Source: an uncultured Lachnospiraceae bacterium
Lineage (GTDB): Bacteria > Bacillota > Clostridia > Lachnospirales > Lachnospiraceae
Length of the DNA stretch: 64,000 nt
Direction: 5' to 3'
NCBI GenBank assembly: GCA_910588955.1
Contig: CAJURQ010000014.1
Span: 11,879 to 75,878 of the forward strand
Made by a program: the position numbers and the translations under genes. Below the pieces are notes generated by a model, which made no database searches, was not told where the DNA came from, and saw only the letters and a program-made list of their open reading frames with translations. This document shows, one piece after another, positions 16,705 through 25,803 of this stretch (position 1 is its first letter; the number at the start of each line of letters is the position of its first letter).

Positions 16705-18021
16705 ATGAAATTACTGCATCATAAAAATAGCATAGGTATTGCAATGATTGCCGCAGTACTGCTCCTTGCGGGCGGGATCTATTATGCCAGGACGCGCCCG
16801 GTTGTGCTGGAATTTGGGATGTTTACCGGGAGCAACTGGAATGTGGCGAATGCGAACAGCTTTGCGATTATCGATCAGGCGATCGCCCGTTTCGAGGGAG
16901 AGCACCCGGGCGTGAAGGTGCACTATTACAGCGGTGTGCCAAAGGAGGAATATTCCGAGTGGCTTTCCCGGAAAATTCTTGCTGGGGAAGAACCGGACGT
17001 CTTTATGGTGCTGGGAAGCGACTTTGACCAGTTTTCATCCATTGGCATCATGAAAAACCTGGATGAGCTGATCGAGCAGGACGCGGCATTTGACACGGAG
17101 AAGTATTTCCAGAGCGCCCTCAGCACGGGCAAGTACGGGAACGCCCAGTACGCCCTGCCCTACGAGACAGTGCCTACTTTAATGTTTGTGAACCAGACGC
17201 TTTTGAAGAAGGAGGGTATCGAGATTCCGGACACGGATTGGAACTGGGAGGAGATGTACGATATCTGCCGCCTCGTGACAAAGGATCTGGACGGGGACGG
17301 GATTCTGGATCAGTTTGGAATCTGCAATTACGACTGGCTGGATGCGGTCTACTCCAACGGCGGAGAAATCTTCCAGAACAACGGAAAAACCTGTTATCTG
17401 GCGGAGGACAGCGTGATCGAGTCGGTGAAGTACATCCGCCAGTTGAGCGAGCTGTATCGCGGACAGAAGGTGGCGCAGGAAGATTTCAACGGCGGCAATG
17501 TGGCGTTTATGCCGCTGACCTTCGCGGAGTACCGCACTTACAAGACATATCCATATAAGATTAAAAGGTACGCCAACTTCAAATGGGACTGTATCACCAT
17601 GCCGGCTGGCAAGGAGGGAGGCAACGTGTCCCAAGTCGATACATTGCTTATGGGAATCAGCGCCAACACCCGCAAGGAAGAGCTTGCGTGGGAATTTTTA
17701 AAGCTGCTCACCTATGACGAGGAAATCCAGACGCAGATCTTTTCCCACTCACAGGGAGCTTCGGTGCTGCGGGCGGTGACACAGTCCGCGGAGATGGAGG
17801 AGATCGTGCAGGCGGAGATGGAGGAGGGTGAAACGGTTATCAGCGGAAAGCTTCTGGGACAGGTAATCGAGGAGGGCTACACCGCGCCCCAGTTTAAAAA
17901 ATACGAGCAGGCGCTTGCGCTTTCGGACAGTGAGATCGGGGAGATCCTGCAAAACGACAAGACCATAGACAGCAATATGAAAATTCTGCAGAGGACAATT
18001 AACAGTTATTTGCAGCAGTGA
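16705..18021 (+). CDS. Family-1 extracellular solute-binding protein with N-terminal membrane anchor
   Basis: A 438-residue protein. The first 35 residues hold one hydrophobic segment (IGIAMIAAVLLLAGGIYY) without a lipobox cysteine, so it is anchored by a signal-anchor or cleaved. The rest is a family-1 (maltose/oligosaccharide type) binding fold: EFGMFTGSNWNV, IARFEGEHPGVKV, EPDVFMVLGSDFDQF, VPTLMFVNQTLL, and NTRKEELAWEFLKLLTYDEE. No cognate permeases are next to it, and it follows a two-component system, so a sensing role is possible. The start at 16705 is preceded by GGAGGA four bases away; longer upstream frames run through the hairpin array and are unlikely. Confidence 0.85.
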   Translation: MKLLHHKNSIGIAMIAAVLLLAGGIYYARTRPVVLEFGMFTGSNWNVANANSFAIIDQAIARFEGEHPGVKVHYYSGVPKEEYSEWLSRKILAGEEPDVFMVLGSDFDQFSSIGIMKNLDELIEQDAAFDTEKYFQSALSTGKYGNAQYALPYETVPTLMFVNQTLLKKEGIEIPDTDWNWEEMYDICRLVTKDLDGDGILDQFGICNYDWLDAVYSNGGEIFQNNGKTCYLAEDSVIESVKYIRQLSELYRGQKVAQEDFNGGNVAFMPLTFAEYRTYKTYPYKIKRYANFKWDCITMPAGKEGGNVSQVDTLLMGISANTRKEELAWEFLKLLTYDEEIQTQIFSHSQGASVLRAVTQSAEMEEIVQAEMEEGETVISGKLLGQVIEEGYTAPQFKKYEQALALSDSEIGEILQNDKTIDSNMKILQRTINSYLQQ

Positions 18022-18049
18022 CGGTAGTAATGCTTTCCGAAAATTCAAG

Positions 18050-18078
18050 TTGAATAGATTTCAGTGCAATATTATAAT
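18050..18078 (+). promoter_or_regulatory. Sigma-A type promoter before the GGDEF gene
   Basis: TTGAAT at 18050-18055, a 17-bp spacer and a perfect TATAAT at 18073-18078, about 50 bases before the GGDEF gene start. Confidence 0.75.
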
Positions 18079-18128
18079 GAGGTGTGGGGTAATCAAAACA
18101 AGGAGAGAAAATCGGCAGGGTGGTACGC

Positions 18129-19757
18129 ATGGAAAAACGTGTTACTGGAATCTATTTTGCGGTTTTGGTGATTGGCATTCTGTATGCTGTTTATGCGGCG
18201 TTTTCCTTCTCTGTCACGATCGAGTCACGGACAGAGGAAAAAGGAGTCGTGCGGTGGGACGACCGTATGGAGGCTTCACAGGAGGGGGACAGCTATGTCT
18301 ACCGCTGTGTGCTGCCCTCGACGGACACGGAGGAGAAGGTGATCGTGTACAATACCGTACACCAGATCTTAGAGGTGTTCATTGACGGGGAAAAAATATA
18401 CGAGCTGCAGGGGAGAGCGGGACGGAAGGTAAAGACAACGGGCTTTTGCTGGAATGTGATCCACCTGACGGAAAAAGATGCCGGAAAGGAGATTGTCTTC
18501 CGGGTCACCCCGGTCTATAACGACATCATGCCAAAGGGCGGTTTTTATTATGGGACATACCGCGGGGTAGAGCACAGGATCCTGGCGGAGCGGTTTGCAC
18601 GGGTGATACTGCCCGTGAGCATAGCGCTGGCGGGTGTGGTTATGCTGCTGTATGGTCTGCTGGTGGTAAAGAAAGGGCAGGATGCGGAGATTATCATGCA
18701 GTTTTCTGTCTTTGCGGTCATGCTGGGCATCTGGTCGATTGAAGAAACCCAGATGCTGGACTGGATCTTTCCCTGCAGTATGCTGCTTGTATCTCTTTCG
18801 CATCTGATGCTGATGACTATGCCGATTCCGTTCCTGCTGTTTTTGCACCGTATTTATCACAATGGGGAGAGCAGGTTGTGGAGTTTTTGCTGCTATGTCA
18901 ACTGCGCTGTCATCACAGTGCGGGTTCTCTTACAGCTTACGGGAATGTATGATCTGCGGGAGACACTGTTCCTCACGCATATTTTTCTGCTGGTGCTTGT
19001 GGCAGTGGTTGTGATTATGACTGTCCGTGAGATCGCGGCGAATGGTTTTGCCGGGCAGGTCAGAGTCAACAGTATCTGTGTGCTGGTTGTTCTGGCGAGC
19101 ACCGTGCTTGAACTTGCGATTTACCGTCTCGGTCATATTAGCACACCTCTGGGAAGCTGCGGCTTTTTGTTTTATATCGTTGTGATGGGGATCATCAATG
19201 TGCGCAGGTCGCGTATGTTGATGGAGCAGGCAAGGGAGAGCGCTCTCTACCGGAAACTTGCTTTCACGGACGAGCTGACCGGGATGCCAAACCGCACCGC
19301 CTTCCGGGAAGATCTGGAGAAGCGTATGACGCCGGATAAGACAACGGGCATGGAGAGGATATTGCCGACGGTTATCTTCATGTTTGACCTGAATGACTTG
19401 AAGAAGTGCAACGATACTTACGGACACGACTATGGGGATCGCTACATCAGGATGGCTGCCGCGGCGTTAAAAAAACTTTTTGAGAACGAGGGAGAGTGTT
19501 ATCGGATCGGGGGCGACGAGTTTTGCGCATGGACGCCTTATAAGGATCAGAATGACATCGATGAAAGGCTGGAGATGCTGGAACAGGAAATACAGGCGCG
19601 CAACAGGGAGGGATTTGTTGTGACATTCAGCGTTGCCGTGGGCTATGCCGTTTATGAGGACAACGAGGACGGAGGCGGCTTGTACAGCACCATGAAGCGG
19701 GCGGACGCGATGATGTATGAGAAAAAACAGGAATATAAGAAAAGCCTTGCAGTTTAA
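18129..19757 (+). CDS. Membrane GGDEF protein with 7TM sensor region (probable diguanylate cyclase)
   Basis: A 542-residue protein that probably makes cyclic di-GMP. TM1 (about 7-26) is followed by an extracellular beta-rich domain of about 130 residues (VYRCVLPSTDTEEKVIVYN to YYGTYRGVEHRI). Seven hydrophobic segments follow at about 158-360, resembling 7TMR-DISM sensors. The C-terminal GGDEF domain starts at LAFTDELTGMPNRTAF and keeps the catalytic RIGGDEFC motif and the end motif KRADAMMYEKKQ. ATG at 18129 is preferred to the in-frame GTG nine bases upstream because of better spacing from AGGGTGG. It has its own promoter and closes the sensory island. Confidence 0.9.
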   Translation: MEKRVTGIYFAVLVIGILYAVYAAFSFSVTIESRTEEKGVVRWDDRMEASQEGDSYVYRCVLPSTDTEEKVIVYNTVHQILEVFIDGEKIYELQGRAGRKVKTTGFCWNVIHLTEKDAGKEIVFRVTPVYNDIMPKGGFYYGTYRGVEHRILAERFARVILPVSIALAGVVMLLYGLLVVKKGQDAEIIMQFSVFAVMLGIWSIEETQMLDWIFPCSMLLVSLSHLMLMTMPIPFLLFLHRIYHNGESRLWSFCCYVNCAVITVRVLLQLTGMYDLRETLFLTHIFLLVLVAVVVIMTVREIAANGFAGQVRVNSICVLVVLASTVLELAIYRLGHISTPLGSCGFLFYIVVMGIINVRRSRMLMEQARESALYRKLAFTDELTGMPNRTAFREDLEKRMTPDKTTGMERILPTVIFMFDLNDLKKCNDTYGHDYGDRYIRMAAAALKKLFENEGECYRIGGDEFCAWTPYKDQNDIDERLEMLEQEIQARNREGFVVTFSVAVGYAVYEDNEDGGGLYSTMKRADAMMYEKKQEYKKSLAV

Positions 19758-19860
19758 CTTTCGCGTAATGAATTTGCGAAAAGAGGAAAATGGTGGTAAA
19801 ATGTATGAGATAGACAAAAATAGAAGCGGACTATGCGCGGAGAGGGTAAGGATTATTCCT

Positions 19861-21513
19861 ATGAAAGATAAAAACTACAGAAGAAAAATGAGCAACGGAA
19901 GCAAGCGCTTTGCAGCCCTTTTTCTGTTGACTTTTTTGGTCATTGTATGCGGAAGAAATGTGCAGGCGGCGGGACGTCCCGTCTCCATCAGTTCCTGCCA
20001 GATTGCGGGAGGAAATGTGAACTGTACGCTGACGGCGTCGAGTGTTCCCTCGAGCGACGACGGCAAATACTATATTTACGCGAACGAGGTTTTTCAGGAC
20101 GGACCTGTGGGAACAGTGGTGGCGAGTGTGGATGCGGGGTCTTCCGTCACGGCGTCTTTCCCTTTGAACTTTAACACGCCGGATTCCAACTTAAGCCGGA
20201 AATTTTTGGTGGCGGTGAAGCGCGGCGGACAGATGGTTCAGGTCAGCGACGAGCATTACATCACAAATCCGGAGGCAGTCGCGGCGTTTACTTCGGGACG
20301 CATGACCAGGGGAATCAAAGGCATTCTGCCGGAGGTTTCCGCCATTGCAAGCGGGGAGCTTAAGGAGCTTGGCGTGCAGCAGGTCGTTTACAATATTTAT
20401 CTGGATGAAATTTGCGCGGCGCCCGGAGAGTCGGGAACGATTCCGTTCGCTTACAACGGACAGACTTACTATTTCAGCAATGGGCGGATTACCCACTACG
20501 ACCAGATGGTGAAAGGCTTTAACAATCAGGGTATGCAGGTGACCATGGTGCTTTTGCACAAGGGCGGCAACCCGGCTTCTGACGACCTGATCCATCCGCT
20601 GGCGAGGGGCGGCGCGGAATGTCCCAGCTATGCGCTGAATGTGGAGGAGAGCGGCGGCGTGGAGCATCTGAAGGCGGTGTGCGCTTTTCTGGGGCAGCGC
20701 TATTCCGGAAAGACCGGAAACGGACAGATTGACAACTGGATTCTCGGCAATGAAGTCAACGCCAGAACTTCGTGGTGGTATATGAACTCCAGCAATCTCG
20801 ACGTGAACGTGAGCGCCTATGTGAAGGCTTTCCGTATTTTTTATAACGAGCTGAAGGCAATGAACGCCAATGTCTGGGTTTACAATTCTATCGACCAGGA
20901 ATGGGGAAGAAAGTCCAATCCCGGAAGCTTCTTGGCGAAGGATTATCTTGATCAGTTTAACTATTACATCAACCGGGAGGGAAATATCGACTGGGGGCTG
21001 TCCTATCACCCTTACAACTCGCCCCTCTATGACCCTTACGCGTGGAACGGACCGGCGGTGTGGGTAAAGCAGAGCGTTTCCACCCCCTACATCACTATGC
21101 AGAATATTGATATACTGATTGATTATATGCATCAGGGAAAATTTTTAAATCCTGCGGGGCAGGTGCGAAGCATTTCGCTGGCGGAGATCGGGTATACTTC
21201 CTATTTCGGGGATGAAAATCAGGAGGCTTCGGTGGCTTACGGCTACCTGAAAGCGGCTTCCCTGCCGGATGTGGACGCGTTCATGCTCTTCCGGTTTAAG
21301 GACGATGCTCACGAGATGGAGAGCAAGCTGAGTCTGGGGATCACGAATCTGGACGGCAGCCACAAGCCCGCCTACAATATTTATAAGCAGCTGGGCACGG
21401 GCAGCGAGGGCGCAGCGAAGGCGCGCGCCTCGGAGATCATCGGCATGGATATCGATCAGATGATTCGGGATAATGTTGTCTGGACGCGCGGCGGAGACGG
21501 GGTCGTGCAGTAG
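19861..21513 (+). CDS. Secreted DUF5722-type glycoside-hydrolase-like protein
   Basis: A protein of about 550 residues with a signal peptide (FAALFLLTFLVIVCGRNVQA). An N-terminal beta domain (about 45-135, RPVSISSCQIAGGNVNCTL) precedes a TIM-barrel-like region. WILGNEVNART and SLAEIGYTSYFG resemble the acid/base and nucleophile glutamate motifs of clan GH-A enzymes, and SYHPYNSPLYDP is further barrel sequence. I recognise it as DUF5722-like from these features; its substrate is not known to me. The start at 19861 is chosen because it directly precedes the signal peptide; in-frame starts at 19801 and 19717 would add a charged leader. A terminator follows. Confidence 0.75.
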   Translation: MKDKNYRRKMSNGSKRFAALFLLTFLVIVCGRNVQAAGRPVSISSCQIAGGNVNCTLTASSVPSSDDGKYYIYANEVFQDGPVGTVVASVDAGSSVTASFPLNFNTPDSNLSRKFLVAVKRGGQMVQVSDEHYITNPEAVAAFTSGRMTRGIKGILPEVSAIASGELKELGVQQVVYNIYLDEICAAPGESGTIPFAYNGQTYYFSNGRITHYDQMVKGFNNQGMQVTMVLLHKGGNPASDDLIHPLARGGAECPSYALNVEESGGVEHLKAVCAFLGQRYSGKTGNGQIDNWILGNEVNARTSWWYMNSSNLDVNVSAYVKAFRIFYNELKAMNANVWVYNSIDQEWGRKSNPGSFLAKDYLDQFNYYINREGNIDWGLSYHPYNSPLYDPYAWNGPAVWVKQSVSTPYITMQNIDILIDYMHQGKFLNPAGQVRSISLAEIGYTSYFGDENQEASVAYGYLKAASLPDVDAFMLFRFKDDAHEMESKLSLGITNLDGSHKPAYNIYKQLGTGSEGAAKARASEIIGMDIDQMIRDNVVWTRGGDGVVQ

Positions 21514-21536
21514 AATGGAATAACCGTCAGGAAAAA

Positions 21537-21572
21537 CAAGGGGCTGTCGCATTGTGCGACGGTCCTTTGTTA
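21537..21572 (+). terminator. Terminator after the DUF5722 gene
   Basis: The core stem GTCGCA/TGCGAC (21547-21561) is extended by AAGGG on the left and TCCTT on the right, ending in CCTTTGTT. Downstream, 21574-21620 forms another CG-rich hairpin (CGCCCGCAT/ATGCGGGCAGCG). Confidence 0.72.
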
Positions 21573-21661
21573 TGCACGCGCCCGCATATGGAAGTTTGCT
21601 GTTTCACAGCATGCGGGCAGCGCGGCCCGTAGGGAGAAAACCTTCCCTACGCGATTTTGCT

Positions 21662-22066
21662 TTATGAGTTTTCCTTCTGGAAATATTCATGGCATAATTG
21701 TTCTATGTAGTCACTGTCTGAAAGCACACGATTTATTTCCTCGTTCTTTCCTGCGTCAATCAAAGATTTAAGGATGGAGAGACAAGCCTTAAGACCTTCC
21801 GAGATTCCCGTCTCGCGTCCAACGGCAAGACCTTCTTTTCTTCCAGCAGCCATTCCATCTGCCCGTCCAACAACAATTCCTTCCTCCCGACCTTCCCGAT
21901 AGCCGATCTCCCGCCATTCCTTCCGCTCGCTTTTCATATGTTTTTCTTCGTCATATTCAAAAATACTCACCGCTATCGCCTCCGCCCGGTTTTTCGCTAA
22001 AAACTCTGCAAGGATATGATTTCTGATACAGTCGTCTAGTTTCAGACTCTCCTGCTTTGTAATTGG
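21662..22066 (-). pseudogene. C-terminal remnant of an Rpn-family nuclease/transposase gene
   Basis: Reading from 22066 down, the frame gives QESLKLDDCIRNHILAEFLA, then AVSIFEYDEEKHMK and a Gly-Arg-Glu repeated segment (REGREEGIVVGRADGMAAG), the usual end of PD-(D/E)XK 'Rpn' recombination-promoting nucleases. A stop at 22067-22069 blocks the frame and the catalytic N-terminal part is absent, so this is a decayed fragment. An ATG at 21970 could in principle start a 102-residue peptide, but there is no sign that this is used. The fragment sits in the same disturbed region as the broken surface-protein gene at 22577. Confidence 0.78.
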
Positions 22067-22237
22067 TTAGTTGGATTCAAAGCATGGATTTTCTGAAACT
22101 TAGAATAGAAATAGAGCTTACCGATCTGTTTGTGTAGAAAATATGCTTTTTCTCACTATAGCATAGATATGACGGAATTGTAAATATATTTCACATAAAA
22201 TTATGAAAATGTGAAACTCGCTTTCAGGTGACCTGTT

Positions 22238-22266
22238 TTGATAGTTATGTAAACTGATTTTACGAT
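22238..22266 (+). promoter_or_regulatory. Possible sigma-A promoter in the 22-kb gap
   Basis: TTGATA at 22238-22243, a 17-bp spacer, and TACGAT at 22261-22266. The only reading frame between it and the terminator is a 16-codon peptide. Confidence 0.4.
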
Positions 22267-22365
22267 CTATACCACAAAAACGACAATCTGTACCATTTGG
22301 GTAGAAAAAATTCCCCCTTTCATATATGATAATGTCACCTTATCATGAAAAGGAGTTGACACGTC

Positions 22366-22416
22366 ATGGAAAATGGAAAAGAGAGGCTCCTTAAGACCAG
22401 TGTTAAAACTGTTTGA
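22366..22416 (+). CDS. Possible 16-residue leader-type peptide
   Basis: ATG at 22366 with AAAAGGAG placed about ten bases upstream encodes MENGKERLLKTSVKTV and stops just before a strong terminator. A short frame between promoter and terminator may be a leader peptide, a small transcript or the left-over start of a deleted gene. I know no match. Confidence 0.3.
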   Translation: MENGKERLLKTSVKTV

Positions 22417-22423
22417 TAAAAAT

Positions 22424-22479
22424 AGCCGCTATCTTCACAGGATAGGCAATGCCTGTTTCTGTGAAGATAGCGGCTTTTT
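22424..22479 (+). terminator. Strong rho-independent terminator
   Basis: A perfect 17-bp stem (AGCCGCTATCTTCACAG with its complement at 22459-22475) and TTTTT. The loop contains a small GGC/GCC hairpin. Confidence 0.9.
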
Positions 22480-22481
22480 GC

Positions 22482-22551
22482 GCGCATAGGCAGAGCCGAT
22501 GACGAGCAACGCGAATGAGAAATGCGTAGCATTTCGAGTCTGTTTATGCGC
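22482..22551 (+). repeat. Palindromic element B, copy 2
   Basis: Outer arms GCGCATAGGCAGA (22482-22494) and TCTGTTTATGCGC (22539-22551); inside is GACGAGCAACGCGAA and a mini-hairpin GAAATGC, loop GTA, GCATTTC (22519-22535). As at 9587, it begins right after a terminator T-run and stands before a gene for an exported protein. Confidence 0.78.
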
Positions 22552-22576
22552 AAGCACAGACTGATGGAGGGATACA

Positions 22577-25522
22577 ATGAAAAGACAAGATACATGGGTA
22601 AAAGGAATAGGGAAAAAACGTATGCGTATATTGGCAGGAATGCTCAGCTTCTGTGTGCTGGTCACAGCCTGCCCGGATATGCCCGCGCCGCGTTCCGTCT
22701 CTGCGGCGGAGGAAACGACAGAAACAGGAGAACAGTATATTTCCAGATTTGCACAGCTGCCGGAGGAAATCAGGGAGCAGACTGTCCCGGTGGGAACGGC
22801 ATTGGAGGAGCTGGCGCTGCCCGACACGCTGGAGGCGGTTGTGACGGCGGCGGGGGAAAGCCTGCCGTCGGAAGACACAGAAGACCAGCCGGGGGATGAC
22901 GGCAAAGACGGCGGCGGAGTGTCTGGCGCAGAAGCGGGAAGCGAAGACGACAGCGGCAAAGAAGACGGCGGCGTGACTGGCGGAGAAACGGACGACGGAG
23001 AGACCGGCGGTGGGGAAGACGATGGAACGACCGGCGTAGAATCGGGCAACGGAGAGACCGGCGATAAGGAAGACAGCGGAGCGTCTGACGGAGAAACGAA
23101 CGTTGGAGAGAGCAGCGATAAGGAAGATGATAGAACGTCCGGCGGAGAGTCAGATAACGGAGAGGGCGGCACGGAAGAAAGCGAAACGTCCGACACAGAG
23201 CAGGAAGATACCAAGAACGGGGACGAAACCGACGCTGAAACTGCGGAGAACGGCGCGGGAGAAAATGCGCTCTTGGAAGAGCGGTGCGGGAGTGAGTCTG
23301 TGCGGGAAAGCGCGTTCACAGCAGAACGGCGGGAAAGCGGAAACACACAGGAAACCCACACGGTGACCCTGCCGGAATATTATGCGGAACATGTGATATC
23401 CGTGCAGACGCTGGAAAACACACAGACGACGCAGGAAGAATCAGAGAAAGAAGAACAGGAAGAAGCGCAGGCGGGAGAACAGCAAGAGTCGGAGACAGAG
23501 ACGCAGGAGGAAACGATCGCGATAGATGGCGTGACATGGCGTTCCGAGCCGGAATATGACGGAAATACGGGATTTATACCTTTACCGCGGTTCTGCCGGA
23601 GGGGTATGCGCTGGCGGAGGGCGTCAGTCTGCCCGAGATCACGGTGACGGTGCAGGAAATCGTAAGGCGTGCTATGTCGCGCGCCGCAATGGCGGCGGCT
23701 GACGGCAACCACGGAAATCATTCGGGCTGGATAGCGCTGACAAGCAGCACATCGACGCTGACAGGGGGGAAAACTATTATCTGGCTGGCGATGTGGAAGT
23801 ACGAAATGAGATTACAGTGACAAGCGGTACGGTGACACTCTGCCTGAACAATCATACACTGACACGCAGATCATCCAATGAAAAGTATTGGGTCATTACG
23901 GTGGCAGACGGCGCGACGTTGAACGTGTATGACTGTGCAGACGAAAGGAAAGGTACGATAACAGTAAATTCCAAAGGCGGCGGAATCAGTACGGCGGCAC
24001 GCTGGCGGATATCCCGCCCGTACCGCCCGTGGAGGACGCCGTGGGCGCATGGTGCAGCGACAGACAGGGAACAACACCCGCAGTATTTACCGACATCACA
24101 GCGGACATGACCGTGTACGCGGTCTACACGTATTATTATACCGTCACCCTGCAGGGTGGCGCGGGCTATACCCTGACGGCGGAGACGGGAAGCGAAAGCC
24201 CGGTGAAGGAGGGCGGCAGCTTTACCTTCCGCTTTGCGCTGGGAAAAGGATACCAGAGGACGGAAAGCTTCGCGGTCAAAGTAAACGGTGCTGCGGTGGA
24301 GCTGACGGCGGAGGAGCCTTACACCTATACCATCAGTGATATCAGGGCGCACCAGACCGTGACGGTGGAGGGCGTGGCAAAGAAACCCGGCGGGAACCCC
24401 TCTTCCGGTTCAAGCGGAGACAAAGACAAGGGGGATGGAAGTGACCAGAAACCGGATGACCCGGCGTCCAATCCGGCGGAGGCAGACCCCGATACCCAGA
24501 CACCCGGTTCGGACAACCCGGAGAACCAGACACCCAACCCGCCTGTAACCCCTCCCGCGAAACAGACACCTCCGGCACAGGCGGCGGATGCCGTACCCGG
24601 GACAACACCCCCGGCAGGGCGGACGCCTGAGGGCAGACCGGGGAGCACACCGGGCAGCACCCCCGGACAGGGAGAAACCGGGACGCCGGAAGGAACAGAC
24701 CATGAGACGGACAGGACAGGCGCGGAAACACAGGAAGCGGACAGTGCAGGAGACGTGCCGGGAGCAGGGGGCACAGACGCGCAGACACAGAATACAGACG
24801 GCACAGCCGCCGGAATGACAGAGGGCGGCGTCAGAGAGGAAAAAACGGAAGTAAATCTCGGAGACGGGAAGGTTATCGTGACGGTGGCGTATGAGGAGGA
24901 AAAATGCACCGCTGCCGTGGCGGATGCCGAAGCGGTGGCGAAAGCGGTTCTGAAACCCGAACAGCAGGCGAAGGTGAACGGCGGCGAGACCATAGAGATA
25001 CGGGTAGACGTGACGGATATCTCCGAGAAAGTGCCAGAACAGGATAAGGAAGTGATTGAGAGCGGCGTGGAGGCATACAGGGAAGAGGCGCCGGGACTTG
25101 TGCTCGGCATGTACGTGGACATCTCCATGTTCATCAAGATAGGGGTGGGGGACTGGAACGCCATCGCCACAACGGATGCGCCGATAGAGGTGGTGATCGG
25201 CATTCCCGAAAAGCTGCAGAGCAGCGGGAGGGAGTTCTACATCATCCGCGCCCACGAGGGCGAGCACACACTCCTGCGGGATCTGGACGGGGCACCTGAT
25301 ACCATCACGGTCAGCACGGACATGTTCTCAAGTTACGCTATCGCCTTTGAGGAGACGGAGGGCGCGGGAGCGGACAGAAAGTGCGGGCTGTGCCATATCT
25401 GTCCGACCTTCTTAGGGATTTGTTACTTTATCTGGCTGGCACTTGCTTTAGCGGTAATAGGTATTGTGATGCTTGTGGTGGTGCGCCGCAGGAAAGAGGA
25501 GGAGACGGAGAGAGAGAAGTAA
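22577..25522 (+). pseudogene. Large secreted surface protein gene broken by three frame changes
   Basis: The start (ATG 22577) encodes a signal peptide (MLSFCVLVTACPDMPAP) and a long Gly/Glu/Asp/Ser/Thr-rich region to about residue 330. Near 23568 the frame must shift to continue as GIYTFTAVLPEGYALAEGVS; near 23770 again to give ENYYLAGDVEVRNEITVTSG; and near 23985 a third time to give YGGTLADIPPVPPVEDAVGA. Each shift is in the same direction, and the third restores the original frame, which runs on through a Flg_new-like region, a Pro/Thr/Gly-rich linker, a possible beta domain and a C-terminal anchor (CHICPTFLGICYFIWLALAL plus VVRRRKEEE). These joined pieces make sense as one protein; separately none does. 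The first two breaks are in G runs (GGG and GGGGGG). Decay, phase variation or assembly error are all possible. Confidence 0.75.
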
Positions 25523-25550
25523 GGGAAAATGTAAGAAAGTAGAAGAAAAA

Positions 25551-25588
25551 GAAAAGCCGGTGGCTCGGATGTGAGTTACCGGCTTTTC
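25551..25588. terminator. Bidirectional terminator between convergent genes
   Basis: GAAAAGCCGGT pairs with ACCGGCTTTTC over a 16-base loop, with A-rich sequence on the left and T-rich on the right, between the surface protein pseudogene and the RHH gene. Confidence 0.8.
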
Positions 25589-25602
25589 ATGGTTCAGTTG
25601 AT

Positions 25603-25803
25603 TCAGATATCCAACTCAGGCGGAACGTCAAGTTCGTGGGGAACCGGCGTCCCGTTTTTCTTTCTCTGGCGCACGCACTCTGTCAGCAGATACTCTATCT
25701 GTCCATTCACTGATCGAAAGTCATCTTCCGCCCAGGCAGCGATGGCGTTGTAGAGCTTGGCGGACAGACGCAGCGGCACCTGTTTCTTGCCGTTGTCACC
25801 CAT
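25603..25803 (-). CDS. Ribbon-helix-helix (Arc-like) small DNA-binding protein
   Basis: A 66-residue protein. The N-terminal KKQVPLRLSAKLYNAIAAWAEDD to VNGQIEYLLTECVRQRKK matches the beta-alpha-alpha ribbon-helix-helix pattern (polar strand, then 'S-x-x-L-Y-x-x-I-x-x-W-A' helix, then 'S-V-N-G-Q-I' helix). The C-terminal tail is short and Pro-rich. Its ATG (25803-25801) immediately follows the TAG of the SPFH gene, so translation is coupled. RHH proteins generally bind palindromic operators as dimers; the doubled GATATC sites in the SPFH promoter are the obvious candidate target (inference). Confidence 0.82.
   Translation of the reverse strand: MGDNGKKQVPLRLSAKLYNAIAAWAEDDFRSVNGQIEYLLTECVRQRKKNGTPVPHELDVPPELDI

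Larger units (their letters stand above)
22067..22576. other. Intergenic stretch without a full gene
   Basis: About 510 AT-rich bases. They hold a possible promoter (22238-22266), a 16-codon reading frame (22366-22416), a strong terminator (22424-22479) and element B copy 2 (22482-22551). 22080-22235 shows nothing I can name. Confidence 0.6.

Noticed and set aside
21662..21970. Intact 102-residue protein
   Set aside because: Homologous sequence continues upstream of its ATG without the catalytic domain, so it is a gene remnant.
22435..23361. Long minus-strand Ser/Pro-rich reading frame
   Set aside because: It mirrors the Gly/Glu/Asp-rich coding strand of the broken surface protein; no ribosome binding site and no family likeness.
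24325..25203. Minus-strand frame of 292 codons
   Set aside because: Antisense to the Pro/Thr-rich linker of the surface protein; composition is a by-product of GC-rich codons.
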